A DNA stretch of 55,743 nt, taken from positions 1-55,743 of the forward strand of contig DAAP01000015.1 of NCBI GenBank assembly GCA_001701165.1, written 5' to 3'. Below the pieces are notes generated by a model. The model did no database searches. It saw only the letters and a program-made list of their open reading frames with translations, and was not told the origin of the DNA. Shown in pieces: positions 26,401 through 33,520 of this stretch. Origin of the DNA: Bacteroidales bacterium H4. GTDB lineage: Bacteria > Bacteroidota > Bacteroidia > Bacteroidales > Muribaculaceae. The stretch's first letter is position 1. The number at the start of each line of letters is the position of its first letter. Position numbers and translations under genes: made by a program.

Positions 26401-27419
26401 ATTGTGTAGCCTTTAGGAGCACTGATTGTGATAACATTTCCGTTGGAGTTGTAAATGCGTAGATTGCCGTTGTTGTTCTTGGGATAAGTTGAGCCTGATA
26501 TCGTTGCAGTTGTGCTGAAAGTTATGCTTGGGTATTCCTCTGCGGCCCAAACAATTTCTTTACCTTTCCCGTAAGCAAGATCTTTTTGGTTCTTGAAGAT
26601 GACTGTTGCGGTGATGTTTCCGCCGGGTACGGGAGTGTCGGCCTTGACGGTGTATGAGGCGGTAGCTGCTTCGCTTTCGAGTTTGCCTTCGCCTTCTCCT
26701 TTGATGCCAATGACCTCAAAATCTATGGCTTCAGTAATTTTGACGGTGTAGGTTTCGCCCGTGACGGTTTTGGTTGCCCAGTCGGTGGCGTCTGCTGTTT
26801 TGGATTTGATGGTGAGCGATGTTGCATCTTTTGATGAGATGGTGACCGATGTGCCTTTGGCGACTTCTCCGGGAGTGACGCTGAATGTCGGCTTCTCGGG
26901 CTTCGTTTCCGGTGCTACGCTTTCTCCGTAGGTGATTACCATCTTGGATATATTGACAATTCCGCCAATTTTTGATTTCAAATCAATTCTGAAATATGAA
27001 TTTGTCGTAACTGATGGGGTGAAGGTTAGGATGTCGTTTGCTAATACAGCTTTGTCTGTCCCTGTTCCTGTACTTGTCAGCTGGTCGTTTGATGTTGTGA
27101 TGATAAAGTTGCCGGCATTTAAGTCTGTAAGTTTGTCGTAGCCGGATTCAAGATAAAGTTCAACTTTTTGAATGTTGGCTATTGCTGTGGTGTTATAAAA
27201 AACGAAATACGGCGTTTTTGAGACAGATATTTGTCCGGAAGAAGGGGTGACTCTTTCTGCATGGAAACTAACGCCGTCTTTTGTGAAGTTAACCGTTGCG
27301 TAGCCGTTATCGGAACTATTCAAATCGGTTGAATTGAAGCCGATTTCTATTGTTTTTGCCGTGGCCGAGAAGGCTGTCGTTAGGGCAAGGATAAGGAGTA
27401 GAAGTAGAGATTTTCTCAT
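23460..27419 (-). CDS. Giant modular secreted protein with chitobiase-C-like and Big_2-like domains
   Basis: The start at 27419 gives a clear signal peptide (MRKSLLLLLILALTTAFSA). The 1319-residue product contains three related about 130-residue beta-rich modules (from about 20, about 270 and about 620), and three chitobiase/hexosaminidase-C-like repeats (PDIYYTIDGTVPTT, PTIYYTRDGSTP, PTLYYTIGGYT). Between them is a Big_2-like Ig domain (IYWSSADNKIAKVENG and GTTTITASSAKTG). After these comes a region with DGLNVIVAYAPNGN and DGWYLKLYNNDKGYIM. It closes with a sorting-like tail (RYFNLQGMPVANPTAGIYI). It is probably a secreted or surface-bound glycan- or host-binding protein; no catalytic domain is seen. 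The 5' third is more AT-rich than its neighbours. Confidence 0.85.
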   Translation of the reverse strand: MRKSLLLLLILALTTAFSATAKTIEIGFNSTDLNSSDNGYATVNFTKDGVSFHAERVTPSSGQISVSKTPYFVFYNTTAIANIQKVELYLESGYDKLTDLNAGNFIITTSNDQLTSTGTGTDKAVLANDILTFTPSVTTNSYFRIDLKSKIGGIVNISKMVITYGESVAPETKPEKPTFSVTPGEVAKGTSVTISSKDATSLTIKSKTADATDWATKTVTGETYTVKITEAIDFEVIGIKGEGEGKLESEAATASYTVKADTPVPGGNITATVIFKNQKDLAYGKGKEIVWAAEEYPSITFSTTATISGSTYPKNNNGNLRIYNSNGNVITISAPKGYTISQASATYSNTKSAIIIDGNQVASNVFYTYESSVKSLKIASKKISEKNTDVSAMTFVLVPDAPVVPEAPSAVTVTPAKAEAKVGENVSVTIAANGTPAPDIYYTIDGTVPTTESAKYAKAFDVTCDALANNEESKVVTINGLAQNSEGQASGSATVAFTRNDASITVKDAKDNTIGADGASLVLEDGAAEFKATSTGDGTIYWSSADNKIAKVENGIITPLAVGTTTITASSAKTGKYNACETSFILTITSPYTYATVTFREQEPITYTSNTKADWISKPVDGTTYTFESSVGKLQNAGYPSNNVNPSSGKATNLTITKISGVPISVQAPEGYVIVRVSYATTKTYDTPAIAINGEDLAAKSYRDFPKGATTIDLTPGTELNNPTISSMTFALTKVVAPASLTINPNKTEAVIGQTVSVKIVADDAAFPAPTIYYTRDGSTPVPGANKTETYDPAKGFTLARTVPQTVTINAIAVNSGGQVAAEPVSIVFNDKDHVAPTSISFSQTEGTYPENATFNVKLAADAAAYPTPTLYYTIGGYTAQGDNHIAYDDVQGIDVAKPADGNVVTINAYAVNDAGAVINAATYVFSSEISTATGWIRVQDASQLSDGLNVIVAYAPNGNASTTLSLMTPEVSSNGGLSSADVTCNNTNGVITGDISNAQHVILEGNATDGWYLKLYNNDKGYIMPKYNKSKKDYENGLAFTTDKSSAIPATIDLTGGNAYVTFNGTDREFVYNNAANRFGGYNNIADEQRRAIDFFSEGEYTAGKPYEDLYLVMKTNEIGGAEVAMPFTYEGDGRYTLPVYNLQGTFYIRDGKANHRGTYFGAKADECIDPETSTGYVGHSINAAISAIKGEPSTGVKDGNGKDVYAYVGKNSGRDSYTLIYDPAQESHYVFSTHPNTNIGHVARIDYAMLTVEYTPGSHTDGVLRISGMSTTGVDDISADVNGQARYFNLQGMPVANPTAGIYIRVIGDTATKVCIK

Positions 27420-27519
27420 GACTGAATGACTATACTTAGAAATGTAATTGATTGTGGTTATTCGTGCTATTATGGACAAAAGTATTGCGCGGATTGCAAC
27501 TCCGGCGCTTTTTCGGCGG

Positions 27520-27527
27520 CAAAATTA
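27520..27527 (-). promoter_or_regulatory. Putative -7 element for the large surface protein
   Basis: The minus strand reads TAATTTTG, fitting TAnnTTTG, about 100 nt upstream of the ATG at 27419. No convincing -33 element is present. Confidence 0.4.
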
Positions 27528-27610
27528 CAAAAAATAGTGAATAACAGAGAATAAATGCTATATAAAAACGTGTATTACCCGAATTGGCGGAAAAATTGGC
27601 GAAAAAATGC

Positions 27611-27618
27611 TAACTTTG
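27611..27618 (+). promoter_or_regulatory. Putative -7 element for the thioesterase gene
   Basis: TAACTTTG on the plus strand, with TTG 23 nt upstream (27585-27587, slightly far). It predicts a leader of about 155 nt that includes the 9-bp tandem repeats at 27662-27709. Confidence 0.45.
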
Positions 27619-27661
27619 TCGTAGAAAACAGAGCCGAACTGCTTTTCTCGGAATTTATAAG

Positions 27662-27709
27662 GACTCTAAAGACCTTAGAGACCTTAGAGACCCTAAGAGC
27701 CCTAAAATC
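27662..27709 (+). repeat. Degenerate 9-bp tandem repeat (GACCTTAGA type)
   Basis: About five imperfect copies of a 9-10-bp unit of the form GACYYTARA follow one another in the leader of the thioesterase gene; two central copies are identical. Inverted CTTAG/CTAAG pieces allow small hairpins. Confidence 0.75.
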
Positions 27710-27778
27710 CGTAGGTTCTCGGACATTCCGGATTATTTAGACTTACGGACAAACACATACACACAGATATACAAGACA

Positions 27779-28222
27779 ATGCAACCGCTGACCGAAGTGA
27801 TGGAGTGCCGACATAGTTTGGATGTGCAGGTACGCTTCAATGATTATGACATGTTTTGCCATCTCAACAATGGTGCCTATATGCAATTCCTTGATCTTGG
27901 CAAGACAGACTATTTCGGCAGCCTTTTGGGTGGAGTGCTTACTCCTGAGCGCTTGAGTATTGTTGTGGCCGGTATTACCTGCAATTTTGTGGAGCCTTCG
28001 TTGCCGGGTCAGCGAGTACGTGTGCTTACGCGTGCCTTGCATCTCGGCACGGCTTCGCTGTTGTTGGCCCAGCAGGTCATCGATCCGGATACGCGACGCC
28101 TGAAGTGTTCGGCTATAGTGGCAATGGTGGGATATGACGTGGAGGGCAAGACGAGCAAGCCTATCTCCGACGACTTGCGCCGTGCCGTCATCGAGAGCGA
28201 TGCTCCCGATACGAGCAAGTGA
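27779..28222 (+). CDS. Acyl-CoA thioesterase, 4HBT hotdog family (YbgC-like)
   Basis: This 147-residue single hotdog-domain protein has the 4HBT active-site pattern VRFNDYDMFCHLNNGAYMQFLD (residues 18-39). Asp24 is at the position of the nucleophile or general base, and HLNN follows. It should hydrolyse acyl-CoA or acyl-ACP thioesters in the cytoplasm; the acyl substrate is unknown. It is a stand-alone gene with its own promoter-like element, convergent with the LD-carboxypeptidase, and separated from it by a 17-bp terminator hairpin. Confidence 0.9.
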   Translation: MQPLTEVMECRHSLDVQVRFNDYDMFCHLNNGAYMQFLDLGKTDYFGSLLGGVLTPERLSIVVAGITCNFVEPSLPGQRVRVLTRALHLGTASLLLAQQVIDPDTRRLKCSAIVAMVGYDVEGKTSKPISDDLRRAVIESDAPDTSK

Positions 28223-28272
28223 CAGACGACAGCCCGAAAGGGAATCGGCCTATAAAATATACTTAGAGCAAT

Positions 28273-28319
28273 AATAACGCAAGCGGCATCCGCGATAGGT
28301 GTATGCCGCTTGCGTTATT
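28273..28319. terminator. Strong bidirectional terminator
   Basis: A perfect 17-bp inverted repeat (28273-28289 with 28303-28319, 13-nt loop) lies between the convergent thioesterase and LD-carboxypeptidase genes. The outer stem is AT-rich (AATAA/TTATT), giving a T-rich 3' arm in both directions. Confidence 0.85.
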
Positions 28320-28335
28320 GTTGTGTTTTAGCTTG

Positions 28336-29265
28336 TTAAGACCAGTAGATGAGGTTGGAAGTATCTCCGGTGGTGACTTTGAGTGTTACTTGTGCGCCTT
28401 CGATGACAGGGACGTTGTGTTGCACGTGTCCGATTGGGACATTGAAGGCCACGGGGAAGCTATAGGGTGCCACCATATCGGCGATCATGTCGTTCATGTC
28501 CTGATAGGATGCGTCGGGATGGTATTCGGTGAATTGTCCCACCATAAGGCCTCGCAGCGATGGCAGTATGCCCGATATGCGCAGCTGGTACATGATACGT
28601 TCTATCTTATAGATTGGTTCGGAAACATCTTCGATGAAGAGTATGCTGTCGCGGCGCAACAGGTCGAACCGAGTGTCCAGCAGGTCGGCAAGGACGGCGA
28701 GGTTGCCTCCGTAAAGTGTGCCACTGGCTATGCCCGGGCGGTCGTGGCGCGGGTCGGTGGCGAAAGCTATCGGGTCGCGACGCCCTTGCAGCAGGTCGAA
28801 GAGTCGTGCGTTGTCCTTGTCGTTCGCCCCACGGCGTATTGCATCGGTCATCGATCCGTGGATGGAGGCTATGCCGTGGCGCACCATCAAGGCGTGTAGG
28901 GCCGAAATGTCGCTGAATCCTACCACCCATTTGGGGTCTGTGGCGAGATCCAGTTTATCGAGGCTGTCGAGCAGGTGTACTACGCCGTATCCGCCGCGGC
29001 TGCAGATAACGGCACGCACTTCCGGGTCGGTGAGTGCGGTGGCCAAGTCGTCATAACGCTCGCTGTCCTTGCCCGAGTAATTGCCGTATTGGCCGAGAGT
29101 ATGGGGCATAATTCGCACTTTCCAGCCGTAGTTGCGTAGTACGTCGGCTGCGCCGTTGACTTTATCTTTGCTGATGGGCCCGGCCGGGCTGCATATTGCT
29201 ATTGTGTCGCCGTGTCGCAGCGGCTGAGGCATCTTTACCTTTCTACTTGTACTTAAGTCTGCCAT
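28336..29265 (-). CDS. LD-carboxypeptidase (peptidase family S66)
   Basis: S66 enzymes cleave the L,D-bond of murein tetrapeptides in cell-wall recycling (LdcA) or related substrates such as microcin C. The 309-residue protein has the catalytic nucleophile Ser118 in VVGFSDISALH, Glu212 in LFIEDVSEP and His280 in PIGH, the expected Ser-Glu-His triad. Other landmarks are the N-terminal RHGDTIAICSPAGPI and the SRGGYG motif. No signal peptide is seen, so it should be cytoplasmic. It lies 68 nt downstream of dnaX. Confidence 0.94.
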   Translation of the reverse strand: MADLSTSRKVKMPQPLRHGDTIAICSPAGPISKDKVNGAADVLRNYGWKVRIMPHTLGQYGNYSGKDSERYDDLATALTDPEVRAVICSRGGYGVVHLLDSLDKLDLATDPKWVVGFSDISALHALMVRHGIASIHGSMTDAIRRGANDKDNARLFDLLQGRRDPIAFATDPRHDRPGIASGTLYGGNLAVLADLLDTRFDLLRRDSILFIEDVSEPIYKIERIMYQLRISGILPSLRGLMVGQFTEYHPDASYQDMNDMIADMVAPYSFPVAFNVPIGHVQHNVPVIEGAQVTLKVTTGDTSNLIYWS

Positions 29266-29333
29266 AGATGTCTGTTTTACAATATAAATAAGTGAATGTG
29301 TGTAAGTATGATGTCATTTATTGGGGCTGTACG

Positions 29334-30023
29334 TCAATCAAGCTTAAGCTCGAGTGTGTCTATGAGTTCGCGCAATCTCGGGTGCTTGTCTATGATGTGA
29401 GCCAGCACTTCGCGCTGGTTCCAGGACATGGGCGAGTCGGCGGCGTCCTTGACCATGAAGTCTAAGGTGATGTTGTCGTTGGCCAATGTATCATGTAGGT
29501 GTCTCAACAGCAAGGATAAGACATTTTTCATCTGGTCTTCTTGCAGGTTGTTTTCGACCTTCATGGTGTAGTGTGTCGAAGAGGCATCCTTGCGTGTCGG
29601 AGGACATGCACGCATGGTGTTGATGATGATATGTTGCGTTGGATTGGCGTCTATAAAGGCATTCCAAGCTTTGCCGAAAGCCTCGTCGGAGAATGTTTCG
29701 TTGCGTAAGGTTGCTGTAGTAGTTGTGTCGGGGCGTTTCTCCTCGGCAGGGTGTTTTATGCCGTGCCTGAGGCTCACTCCGGGGGTGTGCAGGTTGGTGC
29801 GCAGCCCGTGTATCACGGCGCCGGTAAATGCCGGGGCGTGCGGTGCTGCTCCTGTCGAATGGGCTGCTGCCTGTGCTGCATTCGCAACCGTTCCGGCCAT
29901 GGCCGTGGAGGCCGTGGCCCGGGGCGCTGCCGGGGTTGCCGGTGCGGCGGTGTGCATTGCGGCTATTTGGTTTAGCGGCCCCCCGAAGTCGCCGTCGAGT
30001 TCGAGGGGCTCAGTAGTTGGCAT
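29334..30023 (-). CDS. dnaX: DnaX tau-like C-terminal domain in the -1 frame
   Basis: This open frame carries the missing C-terminal part of DnaX. After an Ala/Pro/Thr-rich linker comes a conserved-looking domain (SDEAFGKAWNAFIDANP, VENNLQEDQMKNVLSLLLRH, LRELIDTLELKLD), matching Bacteroidetes DnaX C-termini. Joined to the zero frame by a -1 shift at 29978-29984 it adds 214 residues and gives a 588-residue tau-like protein, a normal length for the phylum. Separate translation from the ATG at 30021-30023 is conceivable but less likely. The domain should contact the polymerase alpha subunit and DnaB. See the slippery-site entry. Confidence 0.8.
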   Translation of the reverse strand: MPTTEPLELDGDFGGPLNQIAAMHTAAPATPAAPRATASTAMAGTVANAAQAAAHSTGAAPHAPAFTGAVIHGLRTNLHTPGVSLRHGIKHPAEEKRPDTTTTATLRNETFSDEAFGKAWNAFIDANPTQHIIINTMRACPPTRKDASSTHYTMKVENNLQEDQMKNVLSLLLRHLHDTLANDNITLDFMVKDAADSPMSWNQREVLAHIIDKHPRLRELIDTLELKLD

Positions 30024-31099
30024 AGTCTGATGAGCGATAGCTCAATCAGGAACTGCTTGTTTGAGGCCGTGCGGTAGTTGAGATCCGCGTAATTGCATAT
30101 TGCCATGGCTCGGTAGAAGAATTCCGGGGGTAGGCCTGCGGCGCGTTTGGCCATGGCTTGTCGTACGTCGTCCGTGGCTTCGATGAGCGGCAATGTCACC
30201 GGATTGGCGGCGCACATCAAGTCGCGCATATAGGCCCCGAGGCCGTTGATGAAGAATAGCGAGTCGAAGCCGTGGGATCGAATCTCGTTGTACACCAGCA
30301 GTGCAGCAGACACGTCTTGTTTGACGAAGGCGTCTATGAGGCGTTCGAAATAGCTGTTGTCTAAGACGTTGAGGTTGGCGATGGCGGATGCGTAGGTGAT
30401 GTTTCCGCGAGACGATGCCGCCACTTGGTCGAAGATAGACAAGGCATCGCGCATGGCGCCATCGGCGTGGTGGGCGATGACACCCAGTGCTGCCGGCTCG
30501 GCGGTTATGCCTTCGCTTTGTGCCACATATTGCAGATGTGCCACCATATCGGATATTGTGATGCGGTTGAAGTCGTAGATTTGGCAGCGCGACAATATCG
30601 TGGGAATAATTTTGTGCTTTTCGGTGGTGGCGAGGATGAATATGGCATGTGCCGGCGGCTCCTCGAGCGTCTTGAGAAAGGCGTTGAATGCGGCGGTGGA
30701 AAGCATGTGCACCTCATCGATTATGAACACGCGGTATCGACCCATTGTCGGTGGTATAAGCACTTGGTCGATAAGGGCTTTCATGTCGTCGATGCCGTTG
30801 TGCGAGGCGGCGTCCAGTTCGATGATGTTGAGTGAGCGGCCCTCGTTGAAGCTACGGCACGAGTCGCACTCGTTGCAGGCTTCGCCATCGGGTGTGCGGT
30901 GGGTGCAGTTGATGGTTTTGGCAAATATGCGGGCGCACGAGGTCTTGCCTACGCCTCGGCTGCCGCAAAACAGATAGGCGTGGGCAAGTCGGTCGCTGAC
31001 GATGGCGTTTTTCAGCGTCATTGTCAGCGCCTTTTGCCCGATGACGCTGTCAAACGTTGAGGGGCGGTACTTGCGTGCGGATACTACGTATTGTTCCAT
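29972..31099 (-). CDS. dnaX: DNA polymerase III clamp-loader subunit DnaX (zero frame, gamma-like)
   Basis: This 375-residue zero-frame product contains the full clamp-loader ATPase: Walker A GSRGVGKTS (near residue 48), the zinc module with Cys in NCTHRTPDGEACNECDSC, Walker B VFIIDEVHML, the SRC motif LSRCQIYDF, then the collar domain to about residue 365. It ends SNSTATSGGR, one codon after a G-rich slippery heptamer, so it corresponds to the short gamma form. Bacteroidetes DnaX is usually one frame of about 580-620 residues. The clamp loader puts the beta sliding clamp on DNA. A 94-bp repeat-rich gap precedes it. Confidence 0.93.
   Translation of the reverse strand: MEQYVVSARKYRPSTFDSVIGQKALTMTLKNAIVSDRLAHAYLFCGSRGVGKTSCARIFAKTINCTHRTPDGEACNECDSCRSFNEGRSLNIIELDAASHNGIDDMKALIDQVLIPPTMGRYRVFIIDEVHMLSTAAFNAFLKTLEEPPAHAIFILATTEKHKIIPTILSRCQIYDFNRITISDMVAHLQYVAQSEGITAEPAALGVIAHHADGAMRDALSIFDQVAASSRGNITYASAIANLNVLDNSYFERLIDAFVKQDVSAALLVYNEIRSHGFDSLFFINGLGAYMRDLMCAANPVTLPLIEATDDVRQAMAKRAAGLPPEFFYRAMAICNYADLNYRTASNKQFLIELSLIRLCQLLSPSNSTATSGGR
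29978..30009 (-). promoter_or_regulatory. Putative -1 frameshift signal in dnaX
   Basis: In dnaX sense the heptamer G GGG GGC (29984-29978) is in the X XXY YYZ register, two codons before the zero-frame stop TAA (29974-29972). A -1 slip lets both glycyl-tRNAs re-pair with GGG and enters the tau frame. Bases 30009-30000 and 29987-29978 form a 10-bp helix with one G-U pair around a 12-nt loop, so the slippery G-run is the 3' arm of a hairpin. Ribosomal or transcriptional slippage are both possible. Confidence 0.65.
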
Positions 31100-31110
31100 G
31101 TAGGTGGGGG

Positions 31111-31178
31111 TATGGGAACTATGGGAATAATGGGAGGGATGAGGTTTTGGAAGCTATAATGGCCATAATAGCCGTTAT
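31111..31178. repeat. Degenerate ATGGGA repeats and small hairpin
   Basis: Three imperfect ATGGGA-containing units lie at 31111-31139. An 8-bp inverted repeat with one wobble (31156-31163 with 31171-31178) follows. The hairpin is just downstream of the carboxynorspermidine synthase stop and could be a weak terminator; no T-run is present. Confidence 0.5.
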
Positions 31179-31193
31179 GGGTTCTGATTGGGT

Positions 31194-32402
31194 TTACAGT
31201 TCAAGGTCTTCGCCGATGATTTCGTGCCAGGGAAGGCCTTGCTTGTTGAGCTGCTCCATGAAAGGATCGGGGTCGAATTCTTCGACGTTGAACACGCCGG
31301 CGCGACGCCATTTGCCCGTGAGGAACATCATGGCGCCAATCATGGCCGGGACGCCTGTGGTATAGCTGACAGCCTGCATTCCGGTTTCGAGATACGAGTC
31401 GTGGTGGCTGCAGTTGTTGTATATGTAATATGTGAGGGGTTTGCCGTCTTTGCCTATGCCGCTGATGCGACACCCTATGCTTGTCTCGCCGGTGTAGTTT
31501 TCGCCCAGATCCTGCGGATTGGGCAATACGGCTTTGAGGAATTGCAATGGTATGATCTCTTGTCCGTTGTACATAACGGGGTCGATGCGAGCCATGCCTA
31601 TGTCCTGTATTACGCGCAGGTGTGTCAAGTACTCCTGTCCGAAGGTCATCCAGAAGCGTGCGCGGCGTATTGTGGGGAAATTGAGTACGAGGCTTTCCAA
31701 CTCCTCATGATACATGAGATAGCTGTCGCGTGCGCCTATATTGGGGTATGTCAGCGACTTGTGTATTTCCAGCGGGCCGGTGGTAATCCATTTGCCGTCT
31801 TGCCAGTAGCGTCCGTTTTGAGTGATCTCACGGATGTTGATTTCAGGATTGAAATTGGTGGCAAAAGCTTTGCCGTGGTTGCCGGCGTTGCAGTCAACGA
31901 TGTCCAGAGTTTCCATGGCCTTGAAATGGTGTTTGGCGGCATATGCTGTGAATATCCCGCTGACACCCGGGTCAAAGCCGCAGCCGAGTATGGCGGTGAG
32001 GCCTGCATCGGCAAAGCGTTGGCGGTAAGCCCATTGCCACGAGTATTCGAAGTGGGCTTCATCGCGTGGTTCGTAGTTGGCCGTGTCCATGTAGTTGACA
32101 CCGCATTGCAGGCAGGCCTCCATGATGGTGAGGTCCTGATAGGGCAGGGCGACATTGATTACGAGTTCGGGCTTATGGCGATGCAGCAGTTCGCACAATT
32201 GAGCTACGTCATCGGCGTCGACGCTGTCGGCGGTGATGCTCTTGTGATTGTACTTTTCGGAGAGCAACTTGGCCAGGGCTTGGCACTTGGAGAGAGTGCG
32301 CGTGGCGATGACGATATCTGTGAATACTTCGGGGTTTTGGGCGCATTTGTGGGCGACAACAGTGCCTACGCCGCCGGCGCCGATGATTATGACTTTTGAC
32401 AT
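31194..32402 (-). CDS. Carboxynorspermidine synthase (saccharopine dehydrogenase family)
   Basis: This 402-residue NAD(P)-dependent enzyme condenses an aldehyde with a diamine to carboxy(nor)spermidine, the alternative spermidine route common in Bacteroidetes. The Rossmann start MSKVIIIGAGGVGTVVAHKCA and NVALPYQDLTIMEACLQCGVNYMDTANYE match the carboxynorspermidine dehydrogenase subgroup more than lysine-forming saccharopine reductases. Further landmarks are GCGFDPGVSGIF and DCNAGNHG. I start at 32402; the frame open upstream overlaps the membrane-protein gene. Its ATG shares one base with the upstream stop (TAATG). The partner decarboxylase nspC is not in this window. Confidence 0.88.
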   Translation of the reverse strand: MSKVIIIGAGGVGTVVAHKCAQNPEVFTDIVIATRTLSKCQALAKLLSEKYNHKSITADSVDADDVAQLCELLHRHKPELVINVALPYQDLTIMEACLQCGVNYMDTANYEPRDEAHFEYSWQWAYRQRFADAGLTAILGCGFDPGVSGIFTAYAAKHHFKAMETLDIVDCNAGNHGKAFATNFNPEINIREITQNGRYWQDGKWITTGPLEIHKSLTYPNIGARDSYLMYHEELESLVLNFPTIRRARFWMTFGQEYLTHLRVIQDIGMARIDPVMYNGQEIIPLQFLKAVLPNPQDLGENYTGETSIGCRISGIGKDGKPLTYYIYNNCSHHDSYLETGMQAVSYTTGVPAMIGAMMFLTGKWRRAGVFNVEEFDPDPFMEQLNKQGLPWHEIIGEDLEL

Positions 32403-33520
32403 TATGCTATGTTTTTGTTTTTGTCGGAATTGAGTGGTTTGACATTGTTTTTGGCGGACTTCTTTTCCATTGCGATGCATACGAAGGTGAATATGCCCAG
32501 TAGTATAAGCAGCGCAGTCTGCGCTCCCATCACGAGGTTGGCAAAAGCTGTTGCCGGGCCTTTGGCCAGGCCATAAATACCTAAGGCAAAGATTATGGAC
32601 CACTGCCAGGGGCCTATGCCGCCGTTGGAAGGCACGCCCATGCTAAGGCTGGAGAATACGAAGGCGACAAGTACGGCCAGGACGGTGTGCTGCGACACGA
32701 TGTCGGCCGTGAAATCGAAGGCGTTGAAAGCCACGTATAGCTGTGAGAAGTAGCAGCCCCAGATGCATACGGTGAGTATCAGCCAGCGTACCTTGCCGGG
32801 CATGGTGAATATTGCAGCAAAGCCGTTCCATAGTCCGCGCACAAAGTCTTGGAAGCGGCGCAAGGCTTTGTTTTCGGTTTTGCATGCCAGCATCCACCAA
32901 AATATGGCGACAAATGCCACCATAGCCACCCATAGCCAGGGCGAGGCCAGCATTCGTCCAATGCCTTCAAGGCCGTGAGTGGTCGAGAAGTACTGCGAGA
33001 GCGCCCCGGCGGCCAGGGCAAAGGTCACTATTGTGAGTAGTAGTACGGTGACGGTGTCGGCCAAACGGTCAGCCACCATGCTGCCGAAAACCTTGGAGAA
33101 CGGGGCGTCCTGACGCCGTGCGATATACCCCGAGCGCCATATTTCGCCCAAGCGCGGCAGCACAAGGTTGACGGCGTATGTGCCGAAGATGCTCAACACC
33201 AGGGCAAACAGAGGCGGATTGATGCCGATGGCACGCAGTTGTATGCGCCAGCGCATGGCACGGAAGATGTGGCTGAATATGCTTATAAGCAGTGCCAATG
33301 CAATCCATTGGAAGTGACATTGCTCGCGAATGATTTGCACCATCTCGTCCCAGTCCATCCCGTCAAACAGCAGCTTGCATAACAGTATGCTCACAATCAG
33401 TGGTATACCATATCGCAGGATGATGCCGAGCACGCGCTTGGCTTTGCTCGGCGGAGTTCCGGCCTGTGTCTGAATGTCGGCCTTGGTATCGGTTTGAGAC
33501 ATTTCGGATTCTGTCGCCAT
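32402..33520 (-). CDS. Lysylphosphatidylglycerol-synthase-TM (UPF0104) family membrane protein
   Basis: This 372-residue integral membrane protein has about eight hydrophobic segments and the LPG_synthase_TM signature: ALVLSIFGTYAVNLVLPRLGEIWRSGYIARR in the first half and GVPSNGGIGPWQWSIIFALGIYG in the second. It lacks the soluble aminoacyltransferase domain of MprF, so it more likely acts as a flippase-like protein for an unidentified lipid. Its start and stop each overlap a neighbour by one base (TAATG at 33520 and 32402), so it is translationally coupled to both. Confidence 0.85.
   Translation of the reverse strand: MATESEMSQTDTKADIQTQAGTPPSKAKRVLGIILRYGIPLIVSILLCKLLFDGMDWDEMVQIIREQCHFQWIALALLISIFSHIFRAMRWRIQLRAIGINPPLFALVLSIFGTYAVNLVLPRLGEIWRSGYIARRQDAPFSKVFGSMVADRLADTVTVLLLTIVTFALAAGALSQYFSTTHGLEGIGRMLASPWLWVAMVAFVAIFWWMLACKTENKALRRFQDFVRGLWNGFAAIFTMPGKVRWLILTVCIWGCYFSQLYVAFNAFDFTADIVSQHTVLAVLVAFVFSSLSMGVPSNGGIGPWQWSIIFALGIYGLAKGPATAFANLVMGAQTALLILLGIFTFVCIAMEKKSAKNNVKPLNSDKNKNIA

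Noticed and set aside
31188..32399. 403-codon plus-strand frame opposite carboxynorspermidine synthase
   Set aside because: Antisense shadow caused by codon composition; no family-like features.
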